From NCBI GenBank assembly GCA_001970955.1, contig MPUH01000309.1, positions 1 through 64,000 on the forward strand: a stretch of 64,000 nt of DNA, in the 5' to 3' direction. Shown one piece after another: positions 37,862 to 47,245 of this stretch. Made by a program: the position numbers and the translations under genes. The first letter of the stretch is position 1. Each line of letters opens with the position of its first letter. The stretch is from Stentor coeruleus (Eukaryota > Ciliophora > Heterotrichea > Heterotrichida > Stentoridae). The notes below the pieces were generated by a model. The model did no database searches. It worked only from the letters and a program-made list of their open reading frames with translations, and was not told the DNA's origin.

Positions 37862-38701
37862 ATGGAAGAAGTTGCAGTAGGGCAGTTTGAAGAATTAACA
37901 AAAGGACAAATAGAAGGTCTTTCATCAGTAAGTGAAGACTTTGATGGTAATTTGTTCTTTGCAACATCAGAAGGGTTTATCTATGCTTTGAATCATTCAG
38001 GATTTGAAAAGTGTGCAGAAACTGGAGGGCAGCCTTTTTGTATACTTCACGATACTAGTAATACATTGTTTATAGCTGATTTAGCTCAACAGGCTATTTA
38101 TTCATATTCAGATGAAGATTCAGTTCAAGAACTTATAAAAAGTTATGAAGGTAGACCTTATCTTGGCCCAAACAGTATGGCTTTTCATGAATCATCAAAC
38201 TCTTTATATTTCACAGACAGTGGGCCATTAGGAGAAACTTCTTTAGCTAGTCCTCGAGGAAGTGTTTATGTTGCTGATGTAGAATCTGGGAACATCAAAC
38301 CTGTAATTCTAGATTCACTTGCCCATCCAGCAGGTATCGCAATGAATTCAGATGGTAAATGTATCTATGTAGCTGAAACTTATCGTAACCGTATTATAAA
38401 AATCTGCACATCTTCAAACGGTTCCTATCATTCAAGTGTTTTTTACCAGTTTTCAGGAAGACTTGGGCCTACTGCAATGTGCATATCTGATAGTAATCTT
38501 CTTTATGTGGCTCAATATGAGTTTTCATCTCTAAGTCCAAAAGGGAAAATCTCAGTCATCAACAGCTCTGGGGTATTAGTCAAATTCTTTTCAACACCAA
38601 TAAGCGAAATCACAAGCATGAGTTTTTCACGTATGAAAAACAATATCCTTTATATAACTGGGGCAGGAAAATGCTATAAAGTAGCAATTCCAGGTCCTTA
38701 G
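37862..38701 (+). CDS. SMP-30/NHL-like beta-propeller protein
   Basis: The predicted protein has 279 aa with ATG at 37862. It has repeated propeller-blade sequences: GLSSVSEDFDGNLFFATSEG, LFIADLAQQAIYSY, GPNSMAFHESSNSLYFTDSG, HPAGIAMNSDGKCIYVAETY and GPTAMCISDSNLLYVAQYE. This resembles SMP-30/gluconolactonase and strictosidine-synthase-like propellers, which place a metal or substrate at the central pore. There is no signal peptide, so it is likely cytosolic. The substrate is not predictable. Confidence 0.8.
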   Translation: MEEVAVGQFEELTKGQIEGLSSVSEDFDGNLFFATSEGFIYALNHSGFEKCAETGGQPFCILHDTSNTLFIADLAQQAIYSYSDEDSVQELIKSYEGRPYLGPNSMAFHESSNSLYFTDSGPLGETSLASPRGSVYVADVESGNIKPVILDSLAHPAGIAMNSDGKCIYVAETYRNRIIKICTSSNGSYHSSVFYQFSGRLGPTAMCISDSNLLYVAQYEFSSLSPKGKISVINSSGVLVKFFSTPISEITSMSFSRMKNNILYITGAGKCYKVAIPGP

Positions 38702-39538
38702 TTAAAATAATCTATAGCTTATAGTATTTTTTTAAGCCCAGAAAGGGAAAATTACATGATTTTGTTTTGCTATGAAGGTTTTTATATATAAAGACTATAC
38801 TTTTGACATTTTTTAAAGAGTATTTTTATTTAATCTTATTTTTTATTGCATTTGGCTTTATGATGTGAACTGATATATAAGGTTTTAGATAAGTGGAGGT
38901 TACTTTGAAATCGTTTAAATTAGCAATGCTATATATGGGATTTTAATTTTGATTAAATAAAAGCTTTATGACTGAATTCTCCTAATTTGTGAGAACTTTG
39001 GCTCTATGCTCATCTTTTGATGTTTTTATAATAAAGTTCACTTCTTTTAATGGGACCTTACCTGAAACTTTATGGATTTTTTTATTACCAATTTTGTAGT
39101 TGTAATTACTAAACGTTTGTGAAATGAACTTCTGATTCTTAGCATTCCATTTATAATATGATGGGATATTTTGATTATAAATATATACATAATTAAAATT
39201 AGTGATTACCGATATAAAGTATTTCCAGTAACTAAAATAAATCAAGAAACAACTGCACTCGATTTATTTAAAGTAATCATCCATCTATTTCACAAAGCAA
39301 AAAAAAATCCTCATAATCCACCTCAAAAATAAAATCATTCAGCATCTCTTACCCAAAACTCTTCATCACAAACCCTAAATTAAAATCATAACAACATAAT
39401 CACAAACAAAATTTCTCTCAAACTCTCAAGTCTAAATCAACTCACACTCTTTAAATAAAAAAAAAAAACCAACTATTTTAATCTCCTCTACAATCTCCCC
39501 CCTTAATACCATTTAACTATTATCCAAATATAATAAAT
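38702..39538. other. Intergenic with an ORF lacking an ATG
   Basis: It is C-poor at 38710-38980 and G-poor from about 39240. In between, a minus-strand frame (38982-39245) is open for 87 codons but has no ATG. Its C-terminal part (KIGNKKIHKVSGKVPLKEVN) looks protein-like, and it may be a last exon or a relic. No 15-nt intron giving it a start was found. Confidence 0.3.
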
Positions 39539-40747
39539 ATGCGTAGGGGGAACAAAAAAGATAACCGTGAACGTAAGTCTTCAGATATAGAACAAGAAGG
39601 TCCATTCAAAGTCAATCAATTAATCTTAGCTCAAAACAAAAGTAAAATTTATTCAGTTGGCGAATGGAGGGATGCTAAGGTTATCAGCATCCGTGCAGGT
39701 TCAAAAAGTAATTTCAATATAGAAGACTCAATAGAACTTTATGTCCATTATGAAAGAACAAATCGTCGTTGTGATGAATGGATTCCTACAGATCGAGCAA
39801 GACCATGGGAAGCTAGTTTCAAAAAAGTTGAATCCAACGAGCCTATTCTTGAACATGATGAACATGAAGGTTATGATGAAAAAGTTATCGCAATGCATGA
39901 AGAATGTACGAAATTCAAAACAATAAGGTATATCGAATTAGGTAAACATCGTTGTGAAACTTGGTACTTTTCTCCATTCCCTGATTATTATCAAAACATT
40001 GACACACTTTATATCTGTGAGTTCTGTTTAACATTCTTCAAATATAAAGCTGAACTTGTTAGACATGAAAAAAGATGTAAAATCCAACACCCAATGGGAA
40101 ATGAAATTTATAGAGATGGGGATATTTCAGTCTTTGAAATCGATGGTGCGAGGAATGTAGCTTATTGTGAGAATCTTTGTTATATATCAAAACTTTTCCT
40201 TGATCATAAGAACTTAAGCTATGATGTTGAGCCTTTTTTATTTTATGTGCTAACTGAAAATGATGATGCTGGGTGTCATATTGCCGGGTATTTTTCTAAG
40301 GAAAAAGAGTCTACTATGAACAATAATTTATCATGTATTTTAGTTTTACCTTTTATGCAAAGGAAAGGTTTTGGTAAGTTTTTGATTACATTTTCTTATG
40401 AACTTAGTAAAATTGAATTGAAAGTTGGAACACCTGAAAGGCCACTTTCTGATTTGGGATATGCTTCATATTTTAGTTGGTGGACTGGGGAAATTGTTAG
40501 GATATTAGAAAGTCATCAAGGGCAGATATTATCACTTAATGATATTACAAATAAGACGTATATTAGACATCAGGATGTTATGGAGGTTTTAGATAAGTTG
40601 AATATTTTGAGGTATTGCCAAGGAAATCATATATTGTATGCGAATCCTGAGTATTTGAATGAGATTAAAAAGACTATTGTTGGAAAACCTGGAAGACCTG
40701 TATATCCTGAGAAACTTCATTGGAGACCTTTGAAGATTATTAATTAA
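39539..40747 (+). CDS. KAT5: MYST-family histone acetyltransferase (Esa1/Tip60 type)
   Basis: The predicted protein has 402 aa with ATG at 39539. A chromo-barrel domain comes first (about 40-92: WRDAKVISIRAG, ELYVHYERTNRRCDEWIPTD). Then there is a C2HC zinc finger (YICEFCLTFFKYKAELVRHE, ending KRC) and the MYST acetyltransferase domain. Catalytic Cys266 (NNLSCILVLP), Glu300 (TPERPLSDLG), the acetyl-CoA loop (QRKGFGKFLI) and the autoacetylated Lys224 (LFLDHKNLSYDVEPFLFYV) are all present. It acts as the NuA4-type H4/H2A acetyltransferase in transcription and repair. It is shorter than human Tip60 and close to yeast Esa1 in build. Confidence 0.95.
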   Translation: MRRGNKKDNRERKSSDIEQEGPFKVNQLILAQNKSKIYSVGEWRDAKVISIRAGSKSNFNIEDSIELYVHYERTNRRCDEWIPTDRARPWEASFKKVESNEPILEHDEHEGYDEKVIAMHEECTKFKTIRYIELGKHRCETWYFSPFPDYYQNIDTLYICEFCLTFFKYKAELVRHEKRCKIQHPMGNEIYRDGDISVFEIDGARNVAYCENLCYISKLFLDHKNLSYDVEPFLFYVLTENDDAGCHIAGYFSKEKESTMNNNLSCILVLPFMQRKGFGKFLITFSYELSKIELKVGTPERPLSDLGYASYFSWWTGEIVRILESHQGQILSLNDITNKTYIRHQDVMEVLDKLNILRYCQGNHILYANPEYLNEIKKTIVGKPGRPVYPEKLHWRPLKIIN

Positions 40748-40879
40748 TGAGTTTATTTATGAGGGATTCACTTGCTTTATATGAAGTTAGTATTTAGATA
40801 AATATACTTTCTTATGATTATATAATAGGAAGAATCATAAATAATCTATGTAAAAAAAAAATATTTCCTAATCTAAAAA

Positions 40880-41812
40880 CTATTTGCGACTAGTACTTAG
40901 AACATTTTTATAGCTCATCGACTTGACAACTAAAGATTTCCTAACAACTGGAGTTCGTTCCGTTAGTATTTTCTGTTCAGCTAATATCCCAATATTTAAT
41001 CTTTCATCATCCCAATGATTTTCTCCAGTTTTTCCTTTATTCATAATTTTTTCATCTAATAGCATAGTTAATGCTGTTGGTGTAAATTGTTTATCACAAT
41101 TATCAACATTTTCTTCATGTAGATCAGGGAGTCTTAAAACAACATTTTTTTTTATTTTATAATCTTCATCATCAAAATCATCATCTTCTAATATTTCTAT
41201 ATCTTGACCTTTGTCCATAAATTCCCAGATTTTTTTAACTTCTCTGACAAATTCTAGACCTCGTTCTGGTAGTATTTCTTGAGATTCTGATTGTTTTCTT
41301 GCTGATTTTATTGTCCTAGCAGAATATATTGGCCTTGTTGTTGCTGTAGTTGGCCTTGAGGTTTTGGATGTCGCTGTTGTTGGACGCATTCTTGCGGTAT
41401 TTGGCCTTGAGGTCATGCATTTTAAACTTTCGTTTCTGGAGAGACTGAATCGGCTTAGAGATTCGCTTTTTTCGAGGGTTCTGCTAAATTCAGAAAAGTT
41501 CTGTAGTGTGAAAGATTGCTTTTCTGGAATAGCTTCTAGGGGCTTAACGTGACTTAATGCATTGTATAATCCAATAGCGTTTACTGTATATCTAGGATGA
41601 ATATCAAATTTAGGGCTTAGTGGCTGGACACAGTAAGGACGAAACTTGGATATTTTTGTATATGCCTTAGTTTTACTCGAACGATTGAATAGCTTAAGCC
41701 AATTAAGGTCTCTACGATTGCCGCTGGGTCTTGCAGTCGAAGGTTTCGAACGCAGCTCTTTGATTTTTGAAATTTTTAGTGAAGATATAAACTTTTCAGC
41801 TCCTGAGCTCAT
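40880..41812 (-). CDS. Basic protein with RPTTA-type repeats
   Basis: The predicted protein has 310 aa with ATG at 41810-41812. A central low-complexity stretch (about 135-170) repeats R-P-x-T-A units (SRPNTARMRPTTATSKTSRP). This motif is common in microtubule-associated and axonemal proteins of protists, so a cytoskeletal role is possible. An acidic patch (DDDFDDED) and a basic C-terminus follow. The family was not recognised. Confidence 0.65.
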   Translation of the reverse strand: MSSGAEKFISSLKISKIKELRSKPSTARPSGNRRDLNWLKLFNRSSKTKAYTKISKFRPYCVQPLSPKFDIHPRYTVNAIGLYNALSHVKPLEAIPEKQSFTLQNFSEFSRTLEKSESLSRFSLSRNESLKCMTSRPNTARMRPTTATSKTSRPTTATTRPIYSARTIKSARKQSESQEILPERGLEFVREVKKIWEFMDKGQDIEILEDDDFDDEDYKIKKNVVLRLPDLHEENVDNCDKQFTPTALTMLLDEKIMNKGKTGENHWDDERLNIGILAEQKILTERTPVVRKSLVVKSMSYKNVLSTSRK

Positions 41813-42245
41813 AAATATAACAAAAATCCTTAAAAAACTTTAATCTAATCACAAACCCTATAAAAAATAAACATAATTCTTTAAAACCCTAACACTCTAA
41901 CCAAAATATATTTTTCACCCTCAGTCTTATCTAAAACTTAAAACCTAACACCCACCTATATTATATCTTTATAATAAAGTCCTCAAATCCCTTACAAAAT
42001 TATCAATTCTATCTACATCAATATGAATTTCTATCAAAAAAAAGTCATTAAGATTTTAATAATACCAAAAGTTACCCGAAATTCGAAATTCCTCAAACTT
42101 ATCAGCTATAATTAACAAATGATAAAAAAAATACATAACATTTTTATAACATAAATGCTAAAAATTTAAACCTTAGTTCATAATTTCCCAAAATGAATGG
42201 AAAACTTCTATCGAAAATTTAAATTCCCTAAAGTGCTTAAATAAA
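41813..42245. other. Intergenic, no gene seen
   Basis: It is almost G-free on the + strand to about 42010, then mixed AT-rich sequence. It is downstream of the CXC gene and upstream of the RPTTA gene, both on the minus strand. No feature was recognised. Confidence 0.4.
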
Positions 42246-42890
42246 TTAACTTAAACCATTGAGCATTAAAAGTATTTTCGCGTAAAAGTACTCTTCGAAT
42301 TTTTCATAAGAGCCGATCTCAGTTATTTTGGCCAAGGAATCTTCACAAAGTGTACTGTTTTCTTCGCTAAAAGCTTCTTCATATTTTTCGATTTTTTTAA
42401 CCAAGGGCTCGGCAAGGGTTTTGAAATACTCATTAATTGGAGGAGTATAATTGTTTTTATCCTTTGGCTTGTCGATATCAGTATTTTTACTACATAGAAA
42501 CTACCAGTTACGACATTTGCAGATACTGCTACAGGGGATTTTTGCATTGAAACACTCACAGTATTTTTTAGTGCATTTAGTTTTCTTGCAATTACACCCT
42601 TTAAAATGAGCTGCGGGCTCAACTACCAAATGATCTGGAGCTTTTGGGATTTTTGGCCGAAAAGCAAAAGGGTCTCGGTCAAGTATTGCTTTAATCCTTA
42701 AACTTCTAGTTTCCTACTTATATCTAACCTCGTGTTCCGAGTTATTGAAACAATTATTGCAATTACAATCAAAACAATATTCTCCTGACGAAAAACATTC
42801 ACAGTAAAGTTTTAGGCACTTGGAATATTTACAATTGCAAACTTTCCCTTTAGGGAATTGAGAATTACTTGAAAGGCTCTCGTTATCCAT
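42246..42890 (-). CDS. TSO1/LIN54-like CXC-domain DNA-binding protein, two 15-nt introns
   Basis: Three exons were rebuilt here: ATG 42888-42890, introns at 42714-42728 (GTTAGATATAAGTAG) and 42490-42504 (GTAGTTTCTATGTAG), stop TAA 42246-42248. The product has 204 aa with both Cys-rich repeats of a CRC domain: [20 protein letters not shown] then CNCNNCFN, a linker with the hallmark [10 protein letters not shown], and [20 protein letters not shown] then CKCRNCKN. The second repeat is completed only by splicing. CRC proteins (LIN54, tesmin, TSO1) bind TTYGAA sites and regulate cell-cycle genes in DREAM/MuvB-type complexes. The C-terminus is helical. This call is very secure at the domain level. 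Confidence 0.92.
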
Positions 42891-43875
42891 TATAACCAAT
42901 AAGATTTAAGAGCAGAAAGGAATTGTAATATTTTAAAGCGAAATTCTGAATCAGAATAGGGTTATTGCTAAGATGTATGATAAGTATATAAGATAAGATT
43001 TAAATATTTACAAGGATGAATAAACTTATAATATTTTTAAGTTAATAATGGAGATTTTAATATTTACAAGGAGGAATAAACTTATAATATTATTTTTAAG
43101 TTAATGGTAATTTTATTAGTCAATTATATATTTATCATATATTGTTAAAGGAAAACGATAATTGAATTTGATTTTTAAGTAAATTTTACCTTTAAACTAT
43201 TGATTTTGCTTAAGAAGTATTTTAATGTTGGTGATAAATGTCATTGATATAGAAAACACTTATGAAAGAAGGAATGCTTATAAAGGTATATTATTACTTG
43301 TGAAATGATAATATTTATTGTTAATTATAATTTCTATTTAAAAAGGCTTCCCATAGTATTAAGTTTAACTGTATAAATGCTAATTTGATGTTTTAAGCAT
43401 TAGTTTGATGTAAAGGATATTATTTAATGTTCTGTTAGATTATTAGTTTAAAACCTAGAAGGAAAAAGATTTTCTTTATGACATAAGAAATATTCCAAGC
43501 AAAATCCAACACAATATCTTTCAGCATAATAAAAATAAGTTTCATCTAAAAAATCCCCTTTAATCCTTATTTTCATTGACTGTTACCAATTTCCTCATAA
43601 TTCCCACTTAAAAGATCAAAAAAATAGACCAAAAGGCAAAATCCAACATAAAAAAAAATATTCCAAGCAAAATCCAACACAATATCTTTCAGCATAATAA
43701 AAATAAGTTTCATCTAAAAAATCCCCTTTAATCCTTATTTTCATTGACTGTTACCAATTTCCTCATAATTCCCACTTAAAAGATCAAAAAAATAGACCAA
43801 AAGGCAAAATCCAACATAAAAAAACTAAAAACCTTATCAAAAAACCCCTCAAAAATCTAGAAATTTACACATCAT
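42891..43875. other. Intergenic with two tandem repeats
   Basis: It is C-poor to about 43330 and G-poor from about 43490. It contains a repeat of about 46 bp at 43002-43046 and 43058-43105 (tatttacaaggaggaataaa type) and the exact 168-bp duplication at 43487-43822. No gene was seen. Confidence 0.45.
43487..43822. repeat. Exact 168-bp tandem duplication
   Basis: Positions 43487-43654 and 43655-43822 are identical as far as can be read, starting aaatattccaagcaaaatcc. The block is G-poor and lies just downstream of the PX-protein gene. It is either a very recent duplication or an assembly overlap not merged; unlike the two N joins, no N marks it. Confidence 0.85.
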
Positions 43876-44571
43876 CTAATTTAAAATATTCGTTAATGAT
43901 GTACGAGCAATACTTGGATATGTATTGACAAGGGTTTTTAAGAGTTTCTCAGGACAATCATGCTTTCTAACTTGTTCTCCAGCCAAAGCAATATTTATCT
44001 CACTACCTAATGGAACATGAGATTTCATTAAAAGGACTAAATCTTTACAAAGCATTTTAAACTGTTTTCTTTTAGACTTTTGTTCTTCTTCATCAAGAGG
44101 CATTGGCTGAGATGAAAGGTCAAAAAGTTTGCTAGAAAGTCCTTCAGATACTTTTGTTGAAGTTTCTTTGACTTCATTTTCTATACGAGACTTCTTAACT
44201 GCTGGCTGAGCTGGTTTTTTTACTGTTGCTGTTGCCGAATTAATTATTTCCCGATCTCTCGGACTGAAAAACTGTTGGGCAAGTTCGTTTTCTGCTGCTT
44301 CTTTCATTTTGGTTATTGATATGAAGAAACTTTCTAGGTCAGCTCGGCGTTGTTCAAGGAATTTCGGGTTTTTGTTGCCAAACATCTTCTTTGGGGGGAA
44401 TTTCAGAGTTACACCAAAAGCGACTTTGAATTGCTCGTGTATTTCTCTAAGTACTGAATAGCGTCTTTGAAACTTCCAGATTTCACCGTTTACTAAATTT
44501 GAAACTTCAATAATGTAATCAAAGTGATCACCTACTTCTATGAAGCTTTTGAATTTTACAGATAAATTCAT
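43876..44571 (-). CDS. PX-domain protein
   Basis: The predicted protein has 231 aa with ATG at 44569-44571. The PX domain spans residues 1-112: FDYIIEVSNLVNGEIWKFQR then RYSVLREIHEQF, FPPKKMFGNKNPKFLEQRRA, DLESFFISI. A basic/Ser-Pro linker follows, then a helical C-terminal domain (FKMLCKDLVLLMKSHVPLGS and onward) of unknown type. It is probably an endosomal phosphoinositide-binding adaptor. It is distinct from the PX-only protein at 16437. Confidence 0.85.
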   Translation of the reverse strand: MNLSVKFKSFIEVGDHFDYIIEVSNLVNGEIWKFQRRYSVLREIHEQFKVAFGVTLKFPPKKMFGNKNPKFLEQRRADLESFFISITKMKEAAENELAQQFFSPRDREIINSATATVKKPAQPAVKKSRIENEVKETSTKVSEGLSSKLFDLSSQPMPLDEEEQKSKRKQFKMLCKDLVLLMKSHVPLGSEINIALAGEQVRKHDCPEKLLKTLVNTYPSIARTSLTNILN

Positions 44572-45673
44572 TAATATTAGTTTTTTGTATTTAATATAAG
44601 AGAAAAAGTGGTAATATTAATCACGTTTCTTAGGATTATAAAAAATACTAGATTAAAGATAAGGCTTGTGCTGAGTCAAAGCATGTTGATATAAAATTTT
44701 CTTATAATTGTTTAAATTTTGCAAAACGTTTTTTGTGAGGTTTTAAATGTATTTTTACTAAAATCATCATTTAATTTGATTATTTTTATATCTATTAGTA
44801 GTTATTCCAAGCAATAAGTTTTTCATAACACATTTAAATTGAATAAATATTTTCCTAGCATTTCTAATCTCTATATTTTTTTGATGTCTTCCCTCTATAT
44901 ATAAACAACATCACTATTATCTCCATAAAAAAACTCTCTTTATTTACTTCATTACAACTAATATCTTATTTCCCTCAAAAAAACCTATACATCTCAAAAA
45001 TACCCTATAAAACCTCATAATTTTACTAATAACTATATCAACCCTCATCCAAAGCCTAGTTTTTCATATCAATTTTCTCCCAAGTTACAATTTTTCATAT
45101 TTTAACAGTATATTTAACCTAAAATCTCTGATTTCCTTAATCAAATCATTTTCTCCACAAATAGCATTAAATATCGAAGCAATAAGAAATATTATGTTAT
45201 GAGCAGCAACAAAAACTCTCAACTCTTAGACTTTGATAAAACTAAACTATATTTCTGAGGCTAATAATAAACCTAATTCATATCATCTCAATATAAATTC
45301 TTCAATACTTTTTCCTATCTCCTAAGTGATTCAATAAATCTTTATTCTCAACTTTTACCCTTAGCATTTCCTAATTTGAAATCTTTTAAAGTTTCAGTTA
45401 TAGTTTTAGGATATTCAAATATAATAATATATCTTTATCTTATATGAATAAAAGATAGTATAAGGTCTATTATCTTTAATAGTAATTACCCTTAGACCAT
45501 CACCTAACTTTAGGATGGGGATATTATTTAGTAGTGAATTGAAAAATAGTCTTAGTGAGATAAGAGCAAGGTTGAATTTGTTGTAGAAGAATAAGATTGA
45601 ATTGTAAAGGAAAATGAATGTCTTTGGGAAAAAATTAAGGAACACTTGTAATTTGATGTATATGTAATAAATA
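44572..45673. other. Long intergenic region with a possible hidden small unit
   Basis: It is C-poor to 44780 and G-poor 44790-45370, then unexpectedly C-poor again at 45510-45670 before the kinase start. By the rule followed elsewhere in the window, a transcribed unit may lie near 45200-45500. Only a 19-codon ORF (ATG 45198, MSSNKNSQLLDFDKTKLYF) and AT-rich sequence with short inverted repeats were seen there. No RNA family was recognised. Confidence 0.3.
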
Positions 45674-47134
45674 ATGAGTTCTAAATTATTCAATGTGAAG
45701 TTATTTCAGCACAGGAAGCTGTCTTTAAATATTAAAAAAACGATATTTACCAAGAAACTTCAGGATGCTGCAGAAAATATATCGAAAAGATCGAAAAGCA
45801 ACAAGAGTTCACCTGATATTGCCGAGCCTACTTGGGTAAGAAAACTTTATGATATCAGAAAATCAGTGTCAAAAGACTTATCACCTGTTGAAAAATACGT
45901 TGGATCAGAAAAATCTACTCCTCAGAAAAGGAAATTTTCAAAGGTCTTGAATACAAATAGATTGCAGAAAAGAAATTCGGATATTCCGGTTATTATATTA
46001 AAACCTTGTTCAAGTAGGAATAAGTCTAAGGATTCACTAATTGTGCATAAGAAAACAGTTTCATGTATTACAGCTAGGGCTAAATCTTTAGAAAAACCTA
46101 ATGACCCGCTTCTTCCAAAACCAAAAGATGAACTTATAAGATTCAACATTATGCATTTCAAAACAAACGATTTTGAAGTTGCAACAACCCTGCAATACTA
46201 TCAAATCATAGAGCACTTAGGTCAAGGATCATTCGGCAAAGTCCTCCTTGCAATACAAATCCTCACAAATGCTCATGTTGCTTTAAAAGTAATCGAAAAG
46301 TCATATCTAAAAAGTGAATCTAGTAGAAGAAAAGTAATTCAAGAAATTCGAATATTAAAACGAATACAAAGTTCATATGTGATTAAAATATATGAATACT
46401 TCGAAACCACCGACTATATAATCCTAGTTATGGAATACATGCCAGGTGGGGATTTACTAAAGCACCTTCAACAAATCGGCCCCTTACCCGAAATTCTATG
46501 TAAAGAGCTGTTTTTCCAAATCCTTCAAGGGGTAAAATCAATCCACAGTAACAGTATCCTTCATCGTGACCTAAAATTAGACAATATTCTCTTAGACAAA
46601 TTCAAAAAATCCATAAAAATCTGCGATTTTGGGGTAAGCAAATTTATTAAAGCTAAAGAAATCATCAATGAACAATGTGGAACACCTGCTTATTTAGCCC
46701 CAGAACTAATCCTTGGTGCTGGATATTCTGGTTATGCTTCAGATATTTGGAGTTTAGGTATTATTCTTTATGCTTTATTTTGTGGGACGGTACCTTTTAG
46801 AGGAAGAGATTTAATTGGACTTCATAAATGTATACTTGCAGGTAAATATGAAGTACCTAAAAAAGGTAGTATGGATATGCAGGATATTATATGCAAAATG
46901 CTAGAATTGGTTCCTAGTAAAAGAATTTGTTTAGATGATGCGATTAGGCATTGTTGGTTTGATGAAATTAGAGGGGAGCGGGTAAAGGATTATTATCAAA
47001 ATAAGATGCTAAACGAAACTGCAGTAAGAATGATTGAAACTTTCGGTTACCCAAGAGACTACATCATAAAAACTATCAAAGAAAAAAATCTAGGGCACAT
47101 CTTTGCTTTGTACTCTTGTATTGTAGATGATTAA
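45674..47134 (+). CDS. Ser/Thr protein kinase, CAMK/SNF1-like
   Basis: The predicted protein has 486 aa with ATG at 45674. A basic, Ser-rich N-terminal region (about 1-170) precedes a complete kinase domain (about 178-430): LGQGSFGKVLLA, HVALKVIEK, MEYMPGGDLLKHL, LHRDLKLDNILLD, CDFGVSKF, CGTPAYLAPELI, SDIWSLGIILYALFCGTVPF. A short C-terminal helical region (MLNETAVRMIETFGYPRDYI) resembles the UBA-like segment that follows the catalytic domain in AMPK/MARK-type kinases. The exact subfamily is uncertain. Confidence 0.92.
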   Translation: MSSKLFNVKLFQHRKLSLNIKKTIFTKKLQDAAENISKRSKSNKSSPDIAEPTWVRKLYDIRKSVSKDLSPVEKYVGSEKSTPQKRKFSKVLNTNRLQKRNSDIPVIILKPCSSRNKSKDSLIVHKKTVSCITARAKSLEKPNDPLLPKPKDELIRFNIMHFKTNDFEVATTLQYYQIIEHLGQGSFGKVLLAIQILTNAHVALKVIEKSYLKSESSRRKVIQEIRILKRIQSSYVIKIYEYFETTDYIILVMEYMPGGDLLKHLQQIGPLPEILCKELFFQILQGVKSIHSNSILHRDLKLDNILLDKFKKSIKICDFGVSKFIKAKEIINEQCGTPAYLAPELILGAGYSGYASDIWSLGIILYALFCGTVPFRGRDLIGLHKCILAGKYEVPKKGSMDMQDIICKMLELVPSKRICLDDAIRHCWFDEIRGERVKDYYQNKMLNETAVRMIETFGYPRDYIIKTIKEKNLGHIFALYSCIVDD

Positions 47135-47245
47135 TCTTTAAATACTAATTCCTAAAGTTTGCTATAGAAACTACAATAAAAAAAATCATAATTTTACATT
47201 AAAGTTTCTGAGAAAATCACACAGAGGATAAAAGATTTATAATAA

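Noticed and set aside
38982-39245. 87-codon minus-strand ORF as a gene
   Set aside because: No ATG and no 15-nt intron that supplies one. Mentioned as a possible last exon but not called.
45415-45693. 92-codon minus-strand ORF
   Set aside because: It has no ATG (starts at TTG), is extremely Ile/Phe/Tyr-rich and overlaps the start of the kinase gene on the other strand.
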